DNA of 64,000 nucleotides from Macrocystis pyrifera (GCA_031763025.1 JASSKH010000002.1:13199468-13263467); one strand, 5' to 3'. Shown: positions 36,201-45,660, counted from the stretch's first letter. Notes: generated by a model from the letters alone, not told the origin. Numbers and translations: made by a program.

Positions 36201-36452
36201 CAGCGCCTGCAGGACTACTTTAGAGCTAAAAACCTGACGTCATACTCCCCTCCGGTCGATCCGGGTAGGGGCAAAGCGGCATCGGGGGCGGAAGCGGAAG
36301 CTGAGACTATGACGGGGGTGGACGCGGGGGCAGGAGCAGGGACTGGGACGGGGCCGGGAGCGGGGTTTGGGACGGGAGCGGGAGGGGGGGGGGGGGGCGG
36401 GGGCGGTGGCGGAAGTATCTGTTTTCCAGCCGATCCAAACCGCGGCATATGA
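30223..36452 (+). CDS. DDE-transposase-like gene with many introns
   Basis: An intron-split gene. The N-terminal region (about 30470-31204) is low-complexity, then strongly acidic with EEEP repeats, then basic (PPKKKAAGGKGKRK). Next come CxxC segments: MICPGCRSNKF at about 31440 and KYSCKNPKCP at about 31730, preceded by RVAHDVDR. A catalytic-looking set follows: WDGTFRIARR (Asp codon 33028-33030), YVYDDRCC (33441-33446), APFGDAFHMIQ (33528-33530) and GTGKNEAFHSSINR (Glu codon 34442-34444). Similar strings (DxDCC, LDxxH, ESFH) occur, from memory, in DUF6729-type proteins abundant in fish and some protists, which look like DDE/RNase-H-fold transposases. The tail is long, with seven-residue AVGGADS repeats and a SAP-like helix pair (LRSLHLSASGNRDAKRQRLQDYF). 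Frames stay open across the exons, so the copy may be intact. The exact start and early splice sites are uncertain. Confidence 0.65.
31411..31892 (+). CDS. DDE gene, putative zinc-binding exons
   Basis: Two likely exons. The first, 31411-31527, follows an acceptor at CATACCTGAG and ends at a GTGAGT donor; it encodes GMGVRMICPGCRSNKFVK. The second, 31683 to about 31891, follows GGCAG and ends at a GTATTG donor; it encodes RVAHDVDRVVMPVSGKYSCK then NPKCP and an acidic segment with IDWEDEDTV. The pairs of Cys suggest a zinc site in front of the catalytic fold. Confidence 0.55.
32160..32290 (+). CDS. DDE gene, candidate helical exon
   Basis: After an acceptor at TTACCCAG, the frame reads YMKLLPEAIVAKLPFRFFKQ then NGASEGLIDRVRATEG, before a CAG-GTGCTA donor. 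The pattern LPxxxxxxFPxxxxxxxGxxxxLIxxV matches a region placed between the zinc part and the catalytic domain in related proteins, as I recall them. The following stretch 32290-32490 looks intronic (T-rich). Confidence 0.4.
32969..33203 (+). CDS. DDE gene, exon with first catalytic Asp
   Basis: It begins after CTACACAG and ends at CTG-GTAATT. It encodes DKDHMRAELESESS then FLNWDGTFRIARR, ARCLFFAMGEDAKVHTFGAL and SQAEIVPLLMR. The WDGTF Asp in a beta-strand context followed by a second strand is typical of the first acidic residue in RNase-H-fold transposases. Confidence 0.65.
33383..33548 (+). CDS. DDE gene, exon with second and third Asp
   Basis: It encodes RRERSGTLYDLKYVYDDRCC then TGVFPSVMRAPFGDAFHMIQ, ending at ATACAG-GTGTAG. 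The DDRCC and DAFH strings are the two further acidic sites. The acceptor is weakly defined (an AG at 33381-33382 is the best candidate), so the start is approximate. Confidence 0.55.
33790..34198 (+). CDS. DDE gene, helical exon before the last intron pair
   Basis: It encodes DHSRRVQFAKEIGQAVRSKH, a basic helical stretch with DKTTAEAKAKSKSMAMYV, and ends LPVEEM at a clear GTAAGT donor (GT at 34199-34200). The intron 34199-34368 has a good polypyrimidine end (TTCTGCCTAG), and joining keeps the frame. The exon start is approximate. Confidence 0.6.
34369..34678 (+). CDS. DDE gene, exon with catalytic Glu
   Basis: It encodes YMEVGRGPKTNLMSYSKKGG then TGKNEAFHSSINRSVDG and ISAEAIDMKLLARVHRHNYE. 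The Glu of NEAFH followed by a helix is the expected last acidic residue of a DDE core. It ends at CCTCAG-GTGAGA in phase 0, matching the phase of the next exon at 35250. Confidence 0.65.
35250..36452 (+). CDS. DDE gene, last exon with repeats and SAP-like end
   Basis: It begins after the acceptor TTCGTATAG, in phase 0, with VSKDGFEPMGFEYAQRMRR. It then has four seven-residue AVGGAD(S/R) repeats (35545-35635), basic and proline-rich linkers, KKRSIEVAAQKASKNVEKLA, a short SEPTASEPTASEPP repeat, KRKRKRWD, and a SAP-like helix pair near 36130-36225. The end is a glycine/alanine tract coded by G-rich DNA (about 36280-36415), which may be expanded or mis-assembled. A nuclear location would fit the basic cluster. 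Confidence 0.6.
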   Translation: MSKDGFEPMGFEYAQRMRRDELAKCRNEGLRSARASRVAQRSTVESSRGDSGIDRHPPQPLARVGGAAEAAGVKEKAGGLPQPLQQDRLAVAETSRTSDSAVGGADRAVGGADSAVGGGDCAVGGADVGEAPRTVNLGGSRVKHVRRPTVESQRPLTPRSPEEVVLLSQSLAKAQRQNEKDVPAAAVELYNTEFFKEQFSEVSTPTIRAPTSTGKVKKRSIEVAAQKASKNVEKLATALSKGHSTAREPTASEPTASEPPVEPKRKRKRWDVHAARLTVANGTPLGIGQINTLSDTLANMYLRSLHLSASGNRDAKRQRLQDYFRAKNLTSYSPPVDPGRGKAASGAEAEAETMTGVDAGAGAGTGTGPGAGFGTGAGGGGGGGGGGGSICFPADPNRGI

Positions 36453-38040
36453 TATCGGGGGAAGCGCGGCGGGGGCGGGGGCGAGAGCGGGGGCGGCTGT
36501 TTTCCTGCCGATCCAAACCGCTGCACATGATATGGAGGGAAGCGCGGCGGGGGCGGGGGTAGGAGCGGTGGCGGTAGCGGGGGTGGCTGGTGTTGCAGCT
36601 ATGGATAGTAAAGGAGAACTTAATTTAGAGGGTTTGAGGCCCATGTTAACCGTGCAGGCGATGTCGGTTTGTTGTTGATCGTCTGTATGCCGTGCAGATA
36701 GATGTACATACTGTAGGTATATACCGGTCATACATACTATAGATACATACCGGCACCATTTGTCCAATGAGCTTGCTGGATGGTCCTTTTCTGAAGTGTT
36801 TTGATTGGTTTGTGATGTATCGGAAGGGACACGGCATGTTTCCACTGAACTCGTGCTGGCGTTTATTTTTAGGACGTTAATTTGCATCGTTTCGTCTGTG
36901 CGTCGTCGTTACGTTTTTTTTGTTGTTTTAGAGTGTTGAGTTTCATTCGTTGTACTGGATGTTTGGCGTATTGCGACGCTTTTATTTTTTCGTCTATTAT
37001 ACCGTGCTGCTTCGGGCTTCGTTGTGGGGGGGCATTCTTTGCAGCTTTTCTCCTGTAACGTTACGATACATTCTCGTACGGCTAAATCAACATTATCGAT
37101 GCTATTGTGCTAGAATTTTGCTTGTTTTATGGCTGAAGCATGATCTGCATGTGCTCGGACGGCAATACATAAAAAAAAACTACTCATATACTGTTATTGC
37201 GATGTATGACGAAGCAAGAGAGCGCATTGACAGGGGCTGTTTTCAACCCTGAGTGTCTTTTATATTTTAGAATGGGTATGCTCATCTTGAACAGCGTCAT
37301 ATTATACTACTTCTGCTGTTGACGTACTCCCACTCTGTACCCAAATGTAACGGCCAATACCGAAATATAGTGGGTACTTGGATTAACTATTTATACATAC
37401 ATGTTACTTATATTTAGGGACAGTGTGGAACTTCTCCTTCTCTGTACGAGTACTTATGATGCCGCCTTACATACCAGGTCTAATCATATCCAATACTGGT
37501 ATCAGTCCATCCAGCCGGTAGCCGGTATACAGCAGCACAGGACACAGGTATATGGCTATATATATATTACCTCGTGCCTTGTGCCAGGTAATTGGTATAT
37601 GTACACCGTATATATTAAGAAAACGAGCCCAGATTCACACGGAAATAAGAAGTTCGGGAGTCGTTTACCACTATAGCCAGTATACTCGTACACGACGTAC
37701 TGAATTTAGGGTAGGAATCCTGTTTCTGGTATATACTACTTCCAGCGGGGCGCTGCTACAAAGCCAGAGGCAGCCGGCCTGACTCCGTGTCAGTCGCAGG
37801 CCTGCCTGCCTAGGGGCTGGATGTTAGGACACCCAGGTTTGAATACGTATATGCACGGCAACTACTGGGCACACGGGACACGACCAAAGGGCCATATCCA
37901 GCCCACGAAGTTTGGCAGTTAAGTTATTTCTTGGGCCCTGTATCGTATGACGATATCCCTGCTGTGATAGGTATTTAGTAATTTTCATAACATTCAGCGA
38001 TTATAAAAAACAATCGCTGGAGAAATTGTAAGTATCATAT
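36453..38040. other. No recognisable gene
   Basis: T-rich sequence after the DDE gene. 36453-36600 still has G-rich repeats resembling the end of the last exon: GGGGGCGGGGGCGAGAGCGG and a duplicated CCGATCCAAACCGC..CA.ATGATAT. The rest has no coding or repeat signal. Confidence 0.5.
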
Positions 38041-38045
38041 TAAAC

Positions 38046-38105
38046 GGAATGGGCAAAATGGGCAACATGCCCATCGGTGCCCATCGAGTGCCCATTGCCC
38101 ATTTT
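38046..38105. repeat. Inverted TGGGCA/TGCCCA cluster
   Basis: Repeated ATGGGCAA words (two) are followed by four ATGCCCAT-type words, so the 60 bases can fold into a stem (AATGGGCAAAATGGGCA against TGCCCATTGCCCATT). It lies 50 bp before repeat R. Confidence 0.7.
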
Positions 38106-38156
38106 TTACTTGAAAACTCGAATTTTTTATTTTTTCAGTAACCCAAATACCCCCTC

Positions 38157-39345
38157 GCATTTTGGGCATGTAAATATTTTATAATTTTTGAAATACGTCA
38201 GCTGTGAGTTCGACTGATTAAATAGTTGATACTCAACTTTGCAAGCTGCGTAATACGCCTCGTCTATATTTTGCAGTTATCTGGGAAAACCACAAATCAA
38301 TGTGATGGCAAACAATTTTGTGGAAAACCGTCGGTTGAACCACAACCATTACGTAACAGCTAGGTTTTAAAAGCGGGAAGACATCAAGATACTTCCTTAA
38401 AAGAGGAGCAGCAACGCACCGCCGCGACATGAGCCACCCGCACGCTCACAACGCAACAGTATCACCAGCCACAGCAGTCGTCGCATCGATGTCATCAACT
38501 TCTCCTTCGACCGCAAGCGCAAACGCAAGCCACCCTCCCGTGAACACCCGCCTGCCAAACCTGTCAACGGCACCAAGCGCAAGCCCTCGCGTCGTAAACT
38601 TCTTCACGCGCGGGGTGGTGTTGCGACTTATAGAAAGGGAATCGATAATCGTCGTAATCAACGGATACGCAGTGAAGGACTACCTACGCAGCAACCTCAC
38701 GGTGAAGTACTGTCGGGCTCCGCCCGACACGGTCAAGAAGCTTATTAGGGCCGTTCCTAACGAACAAAAAAAAAACACGATTCGTGATTTTTAGGCATGC
38801 CAAAAGATCACGATCCGTGACAGTTCAGTTCTCACGAAAAAAGCCGAAAAATGTCGCGTTTCGTGATATTTTCAAATAGTTAAAGTTCTGATATTTCAAA
38901 CCCAACTTTTTTGGGGGTGTGGAGCAAACTCTCGAGAGTGGGGCACGGCCAGGCCGGGCTGGGCCGTCCGCACCTGGCCCAGCCCGTGACATATTCGAAT
39001 CGCGGGCCGAAGCCTGACCCAGCCTGCGAGATTCCAACTTCACCGACCGTCGGCCAAGCTCGTTTGGCGAGATTCCATCTCGCAGGCCGTCTGCCCGGCC
39101 TGGCCTGTGACATCCTCAGGTCATTTTCCCGTTTGTCTTCCAGCAGTGGCTCCTCCTCCCGGAAACTCCGAGGCCACAACCTCCTCGTTAGCCCGCGCCC
39201 AGCGGTGTCTTTGGGTGGCCGCCCGTTGTCCACAAGCAGCGTACGAAGCAGAGTCTGCCATGCCCCTATGACGACCATCGGATACCGTTGGTGCACGTGG
39301 GTTTCGTAGTGCCTTGATCAGGCGTATATTGAGACACGACAAATG
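38157..39345 (+). repeat. 1.2-kb direct repeat R beside the DDE gene
   Basis: Partner of 28787-29990, starting with the same CATTTTGGGCATGTAAATAT. Together L and R enclose an 8.2-kb segment with the DDE gene. R is followed at once by the TCGTGATTTTTTT cluster, which L lacks. Confidence 0.9.
38429..38794 (+). CDS. 121-aa conserved ORF in repeat R, unknown
   Basis: The protein is identical to the one at 29051-29416, with the same stop in the CACGATTCGTGATTTTTAG word. No base difference was found over the whole frame when read by eye, although flanking parts of the repeats do differ. That could mean recent copying or selection on this part. Family unknown. Confidence 0.45.
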   Translation: MSHPHAHNATVSPATAVVASMSSTSPSTASANASHPPVNTRLPNLSTAPSASPRVVNFFTRGVVLRLIERESIIVVINGYAVKDYLRSNLTVKYCRAPPDTVKKLIRAVPNEQKKNTIRDF

Positions 39346-39515
39346 TCACGAATCGTGATTTTTTTTTTTTTAGGGAAAAGCTAAAAAAAATGGCGTCATG
39401 AATCGTGATTTTTTTGTCGTGAATCATGAATCGTGATTTTTTTGTCGTGGTCCACGACAAAAAAATCACGATTCACGACAAAAATCTCACGAATCATGAT
39501 TTTTTTTTTTTTTTG
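39345..39515. repeat. TCGTGATTTTTTT cluster with a 49-bp palindrome
   Basis: The word AATCGTGATTTTTTT or its complement occurs five or more times. A perfect palindrome has 24-base arms at 39427-39450 and 39452-39475 around one T, with GTCGTGG-T-CCACGAC at its centre. An inverted-repeat transposon end, or the product of element-end fusion, is the simplest reading. Confidence 0.9.
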
Positions 39516-39526
39516 TTCTTTATTAG

Positions 39527-39660
39527 GAGTGACCCTTATACCCTCCAACTCTTGGGTTGTGCAAGCGACATCCCCCGCCAGCGCCGTCAACATAGCCAAG
39601 GAGATAAAGGCTGCTGCCTCGCTTGCCGTCGACTCGGACGACCGTCACCCGGACGTGAAG
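39527..39660 (+). CDS. Possible lone exon, unknown gene
   Basis: After a T-run acceptor (TTCTTTATTAG) an open frame reads GVTLIPSNSWVVQATSPASA, NIAKEIKAAASLAVDSDD and ends at GTGAAG-GTACAA. The composition is protein-like and bounded by plausible splice sites. No family recognised and no neighbouring exon found. Confidence 0.28.
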
Positions 39661-40044
39661 GTACAATGTTGCAGCACTGCCGGCCTGTCGTGTTTTTCGA
39701 TCAATTACTTGTGTCGCGTTTTCGGCATCTCGTGTTGTCTGTCTGCTTGCCTGCGCACTTGTGACACGTGCGACCACGTTATGCGTTGCGATACTTTTGA
39801 ATGCGACACGCGCTACCACGTCTTCTTACTCGTCACACGCGCTACCGCGTCTTACTCGTCATCCGTCTCCTTGCATGTGCGCGCTTGTTTTTCACGTTAT
39901 TTTGTTAATCGTCCTATTCATGCTGTAGCATGCGCTGATTGTCCTGTTGTGCTTCGCCCTGCTTGCAAAGTCTCCACGGGACTTGACCACCGCCTCCCAG
40001 TCTCGCGTTTTCTGTGCTTCGTGTTGTCTCCTTGTAGTGTGCAA

Positions 40045-40254
40045 TGTTGATAAGTCCCAGGCGAAGAAAGATGATGTTTCAGGTTTTAGTATCATTCTCC
40101 CGCAGCAGAGTAGATACAGATGGAAGTGACCCTGGTGGGTATCACGTACACCCACAGAAGGAACCACCAAATAATCTCATAATAAGCCAATATACCGAAT
40201 AGTCATTAATAAGCCAATATACCGAATACTCATGAAACCGTCAAATACTGAACA
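40045..40254 (-). repeat. LTR, left (3') copy
   Basis: Ends TGTTGATAAG...ACTGAACA, so TG/CA termini with a 4-base inverted end. It differs from the right copy by a 26-bp tandem duplication of AATAAGCCAATATACCGAAT plus the following TAGTCAT, and by scattered substitutions. Confidence 0.8.
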
Positions 40255-41424
40255 AGCACATTCGAACACACTCCCTGCTTTTTCAGCGAAACAGCAGTGA
40301 CAATTCAAGATAACAGAACAAAACTCATCTCCATGATCAAAAACCAACTAAAATATTTCAAGAGGAAACCCGTACCTTACAAGGAAAAACCTCTTCCTCC
40401 CGTATGTATTGCAGATCTCCTTTGCAACAGCTCAATGCCGTAAAAACAAAAACTAAAGCGATAGATAAATGATACAGCTTGCGAGGAACACCGTTCCCCC
40501 GGACACAGATCTCCCTGTGCCCCCTACTCCCGCCATAAATTCTCAGATCGTAGCGGTAACGCGATATACCAAATATATTCCCTACAGAATTTGCCCGGCG
40601 CTTAATATTCCCGAAACAACATCCGTTTTGTGTCAGAACCAAAAATAAAAACACTCCCTGTTTCTGGTTCAGTTCACTAGCTATCCTTGTTCCCTGAAAT
40701 ACTTCACCTTCCCACTCGTGTATCGAGATTTTCATCACCCTCAACCATGAATAATCATACCCACAATATTTCATCTCCCAACTCGCGAACAAGATTTCCA
40801 TCTCCCATCAAGTTCGGCAAAACAATGGTGACAGGACAACCAATCATCATGAACATGCATACCCTCCCTTGTTCTGCCACCACTAGGCAGCACAAAGACA
40901 AATTCCTGCAAGACCCAATGAAATCAGTATCCACCAACACCGCATAACATAAATACGCCCTTGACCCGGACCCTCACCAAACCATTAAAATAAGCGATAT
41001 TATGGTATTTGTCCAGTTGCTCTTCTGGGCCTGCCCACATCAAACACGGAGCGCAACAAAGCGCAGTGGATGGCGTACAGGGCAGTAACATTCTACCCAA
41101 ACACACAAAAATACGACATTTCAATTTCCAGGTGGGGGTGGGGGGGTTATTCACGTATATCATCCAGAAAAAGCCCACATATTGGGTGCTCGTACGTACC
41201 ATCCAGTATGAACCTTATTTCATACTTTTACTTGTACGTACTACGAATCAATTAACAAATTTTTACCCTCGTCGTAAAAAGAAACAAAAACTTCAAAATG
41301 TAACAGTGGATCGAAGATCTACCGTCACGAGTACAAACGACACCCCATCGCCCCGCGTGTTGCCGGACCCCCCAGAAACAAATCCAGCGGACGATCCAAC
41401 CACGCCTGCCCCATCCACGACCTC

Positions 41425-41520
41425 CCGCTGCTGCTGCTGCTGCTGACCTTCCGCGGCTGCTGCTGCTGCTGTTCCTGACCTCCCGCTGTGCTGTTGCTGC
41501 TGCTGCTGTTGTCGTCGTGT
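41425..41520. repeat. CTG/CAG triplet tract
   Basis: Four blocks of CTG triplets, interrupted by CCTTCCGCGG and CCTGACCTCC. They lie in the pol-less interior of the copia-type element. The minus frame gives poly-Gln blocks, the result of triplet expansion and not evidence of a gene. Confidence 0.85.
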
Positions 41521-41903
41521 GCACGTGACTACTGCTGTGTCACGCGACTTGCTGCCGATGCAGACGTGCCCTGCTTCGTTAATAGTACCGCTGCAGCAGC
41601 ACCCGATTCCCCCCACGCCGGCTCGCTCGACCACTACCACACCGTAGTCGAGTGCGCGCATCACGTACGCGGCTTTCCCGACCATGCCACTTGGGTGGCC
41701 GGGTGCACACGGCCTGGCTCACCGTGCGACTTCACGCGAAAACGTGCAGATATGTCTCCCATCCCCACCGCTTCCAGCCCCACCACAATCTTCCCCCAGT
41801 GGGGTGCGCACGATTGAGTTTCGCACGACTTGTTGTCCCCCGCGCCACTCCCGGCGCAGGCGCCTGCGGTTCTGCTCCCACCGCAGGGCTTTTCCCTCCC
41901 TCT

Positions 41904-43150
41904 TCAAAACTCCGTCGTTTCTTCGGCATACTCCACCAGCGCCAACACAGCCTCCGCCCCCGCTTTCGATCCGTCGTCGATGTCCGCCGGCGATCGACAC
42001 TTGCTACTGTCGTGCCCCCTTCCACCACACCGTTCACAAAGTTTGGTGGTGCAGTTGTCGCTGTAGTGGCCTGTAGCCCTGCATCGCCAGCACTTCACCG
42101 AATCCTTCTTCTTCCCTCCCTTTCCCCGACCTCCTCCCTGTCCTCCGTTACCACCATGTCCACGCCCTCCCTTGCTGACGAGCGCAAGGCTGTTGCCGCC
42201 CTTGCCCTTGCCGAAACTTGGAAGTAACGTTTCGTATTGGTTCCGTACCAGGTTCAGGATTTATTTTCGGTCGTAGACCTGTTTCAAATTTAGGTTTCGG
42301 ATCTCGAGTGCGTATTCGGGAGAGGAGAGAGCAGACACGAAACAGGAGTATAGGGTGTCATCGTCCACTGTCATTCCAGCATTTAGCAACTTTACCCGAA
42401 GATCTTCAATCTCGTAGAACTTTTCTACCGGGTCATCCTGCTTGCCAATCTTGAAGTTGTAAAGTTCCCTCATACATGTACCCTTTTGGGCATTTGTTTT
42501 GGTGTCGTACCAATCTAGGATCTCCTCCCAGCACCTCCTTGGGGATGTACTTCGGTGGAATCTAGCTCTGTCAGCGTTCGACTCCAAAGCCTGTGACAAA
42601 AACACCCATGCCACAAGCTGCTTCTCATATGTTGAGGCTGTCACTCCCTGGGCCATGAGAGACTTTTTGTCATTCCCCTCGGCCCCAATCTCGACGTACT
42701 CGTCGCTGTCGAAGACAGTCTCGAATCCGTGGAGCTTCGTGTAAACCTTCATCTGTTTACAGAAAACTTCAAAATCCTCCTGGCCTTTCAGCACAGGGAT
42801 CGCCATTTTGAGCTGTCCCAAAAAAACTTGTCCTCGAAGTCCACCCGACACGTTAGAGGGCTGCTCACCTGTGGGGTTATTACCCCAGTCCTCCTTTCTT
42901 CCATTGTAGTGGCCAGCTCCCTCGGGAACGCGTTTACCCTCCCGGCTCCCGTTGCCAACGTCGGAGTGTTCCGACGCTGGCGTTGAAGCATCTCTCCCTG
43001 CTCCAACTGCAGTAGCTAGCTGTTGCTGTCTACCGGACCCCACCTGTGCCATCATCTCGAGGATCTCGGCGTGATTCACCTTTCGACGCTCCTCTGCGTC
43101 GGCGGCCGCCTACTGCAGCCCCTCGAGGGCGAGGCCCTGCTCTAATACCA
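41904..43150 (-). pseudogene. Copia-type Gag with two zinc knuckles
   Basis: From about 43150 the frame reads MVLEQGLALEGLQ, then a TAG near 43112, then NHAEILEMMAQ. The capsid-like part is typical of copia Gag: MAIPVLKGQEDFEVFCKQMK, AWVFLSQAL, CWEEILDWYDT, LYNFKIGKQDDPVEKFYEIE and LLNAGMTVDD. A TAA stands at 42261-42263, after which the same frame goes on through a Gly/Lys-rich linker to two CX2CX4HX4C knuckles (CWRCRATGHYSDNC and CERCGGRGHDSSKC, about 42020-42095), ending at a stop at 41904-41906. Only two stops separate this from a full Gag. Confidence 0.85.
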
Positions 43151-43211
43151 TAGCCCGAAGATCTTCTGCTTCGTCACCCAAGAGCCTAGGTTGTCAACGT
43201 TGAAAAGAGAG

Positions 43212-43392
43212 TGTTGATAAGTCCCAGGCGAAGAAAAATGATGTTTGAGGTTTTAGTATTATTCTCCCGGCAGAGTATACACAGATGGAAGTGACCCTGG
43301 TGGGTATCACGTACACCCACAGAAGTAACCACCAAATAATCTCACAATAAGCCAATATACCGAATAGTCATGAAACTGTCAAATACTGAATT
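43212..43392 (-). repeat. LTR, right (5') copy
   Basis: Matches 40045-40254 but lacks its internal 26-bp duplication. On the minus strand its end CTTATCAACA is followed by about 60 bp before the gag frame. A recognisable primer-binding site does not directly follow it. Confidence 0.8.
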
Positions 43393-44025
43393 GTAGGGCA
43401 GGGCAAGGGTTGCCCCGTTGTTCCCTAGGGTTTTACCATATAACAAAAAATTGGCCGGCGGTATGACAATTCTCTCGCGACGTCGATATTTGCCACGTAG
43501 AATATTACTTGTTTGCAGATGCTGCTGTTGCCGCTATTTCGAAGAAAACACATAAACAAAACGTCACAGTCGAGCATCGCGCAGATTGCGATGACCTCGG
43601 CGTGTCGCGAACACACCCACACCAAATAAAACGCTGCCGTGAAGTCAAAGATGACAAAAATAATACAAGTAGACTTTTCGCCGATGATCGTCACGTAAAT
43701 GCACCCCGTAAACAACACTCTGTCGACCGAACAGTTAATATAAATGTAGCCGCGCAGAACTCGAAAGGCTGGACGCGCCGTGCAACATTTCTACAAAATT
43801 CGTTCTAGCGAAAAGACGGAAACAAGAAGGCAGGCAGTCCTAATCGAGAAGCAATATCACATCAAAAATCAAAACGTTTCAACACACATGTGAAGAACAC
43901 GGGAGACGCTCAAGGCGGCGGTACGTCGGAGTCGAGTCGGCAAGGCACGGCTGCGCTCCCCACGTCGTAGTGGCCAGGACTTCGGTAAGGCGGAGGCATG
44001 ATGGGTCCTTGTCTAGTCGCCTCGA
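43393..44025. other. No recognisable gene
   Basis: Short frames on both strands, none with a recognisable motif. No repeat partner noted apart from CCCTAGGGTTTTACC, which resembles the hairpin word near 47544. Confidence 0.45.
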
Positions 44026-45660
44026 TTATCTTTGCGCGTTCTTGGCTTGCGCGCTCATGTAGCTAGCACTACGGTATGGTGTCGTTTGTGCCTGGGGAAC
44101 AGGCAAGGTCATAGACTTTCGAAGGTAGACATACATATGCTGGAAACCATGATACCAGTCATAGTCGAAATCGTCGCAAGACGTGGTACTCCCCCCGAGT
44201 ATGCAATCGTGCTTCAACCACCGCCCTCTCGAACGCAACTGGGTCACGAAATGGTTCGGAACGGAGTAGATGACAGCTACGAGGCAGTACTCAACGCCTA
44301 TCATCAAAATGGGTGACGGTGCTGGCGGCTCTCCGGCGTCCTCGTAGATGTTTACACGTGCAGACGCGAAGAAAACGCGATCTGGGGCGTTGTCCGCACT
44401 CCAAGGAAGAATCGACCATGTGGATGTGCTGATGTGCTGGGCGCAGCTCACGTCGCAGGGGGGGCACGGAGCAGGTCCAGGAAATGAGAAGTCGGAGGCG
44501 GCTCCGGTTAGAAACAAGGCATTGACTGCATCATGGAGTGACTGGGGCGGTCCGTGCGGAATCAAGACTGGTGCGGGATCTCGCCATCGTGCACATTGGG
44601 ATGCGGTTATTTCGATATGGCCACGGTCTTCGATATGGCAATCGGTAGTGTAGTTGCCAGTTGAATCCGAGAGCCGTCCGAGTGTACATGATACGAGCAT
44701 GCCGTTCCACGACGTCACCTGGCCACCCGCTGTTGGGGTGGAGTTGATCATCAGGTCGAAGGGTGATCGCTTCGTATATGGAGCCTGGCGTTCCCATTAC
44801 GGATCCTGCGCCCGGTACCAAGGATCTTGTCACGTGCTTGAGCCAAAGAATCCTGCATTCCGCCAAAGAATGCGACGCATACCGAACGAAATCATACAAT
44901 ACGTTTAGAAGACACATGAAAGCACAACGTAGTATTTATGTATATATGGGTACTTGCGGGCGCCGGTAAGTATTGGGGGGTATTATTACGACGAGATGTG
45001 GATAGCAGAACAAGCAAGAACTTACCAAGAGGGTGCGTTGGAGAGGCTTGCCGTCGAACATGCAGGCACGCACAGCCGCAAGAGTGGAGAAGAAGATGGC
45101 TCCAGCTGGTGTTGCCATGGTTGGGTTGGGGAGAGGGTGTCCTTCCCAAGCAGCTATGGCAGAGGCGATGGCGGTGTTGAAGAAGCAATTGTTGTTCTCA
45201 TTGCGCGGCAGGAAAGGTGAAGGGCGGATGGAGCCGGTGTCTGTTTGTCCGTCGTTGGTGTGGGATGTATAACTAGCCGGAGGACTTGTCGTGGCCGGTC
45301 GGAATGAAGAGGGATCATCCAAGAACAAGGCTAGTGTAGCCTTGTCGAGGCGTTCGAGGTAGTCGATCATAGCCGCTACATCGTCGTCCTGTGGATGGGT
45401 CAGATCGTCGAGAGTAACCGGCGACAGCAAGAACAGCTTGCTGGCATCGGTCGCTCGGGACAGAGCGACGTAGACAGCCGCGCTGTCCATATAGCCGTCT
45501 ACTGGCTTACGAATGTCGAGCACAAGTTTAGGGATGGTTTCGCCTTGTGCTCGATAGACTGAGGAAAGAATACCAAGAGACAGAGGCACCTGCATTCTGT
45601 TGATGGTGAATTTCCGCTTGCTTTTACCAACGATGGAGAACTTCCTGTAAACCGGACAGC
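44026..45660 (-). CDS. Pif1-like helicase end fused to C19-like peptidase
   Basis: Exon 1 (about 45026-45660, minus) reads FSIVGKSKRKFTINRMQVPL, then LGILSSVYRAQGETIPKLVL and AAVYVALSRATDASKLFLL. These are the last motifs of Pif1/Helitron-type superfamily 1 helicases (xxSxxKxQGxT and YVALSR). After a linker comes NENNNCFFNTAIASAIAAW, a Cys box like ubiquitin-specific proteases (Cys codon 45185-45187). A likely intron (GTAAGT donor at 45025, acceptor near 44788) leads in phase to exon 2, which holds VEYCLVAVIYSVPNHFVTQL and RGRWLKHDCI. This is the YxLxAVIxHxxxHY-type His box (His codon 44251-44253). It ends at 44026 after a Pro/Ala-rich tail. The upstream helicase motifs are missing: a TAA lies near 45697. 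It could be a truncated mobile-element gene. Confidence 0.65.

Larger units (their letters stand above)
40045..43392 (-). mobile_element. Copia-type element reduced to LTRs plus gag
   Basis: Direct terminal repeats at 40045-40254 and 43212-43392 enclose a Ty1/copia-type gag on the minus strand. No integrase, RT or RNase H could be read in the remaining 1.6 kb. Such TR-GAG-like elements move, if at all, with proteins from complete relatives. Target duplications are not evident. Confidence 0.75.

Noticed and set aside
43139..43150. TGGTATTAGAGC on the minus strand, close to the copia primer site TGGTATCAGAGC
   Set aside because: It lies 60 bp inside the right LTR border and within the Gag frame (codes AMVLEQ), so the match is probably chance.
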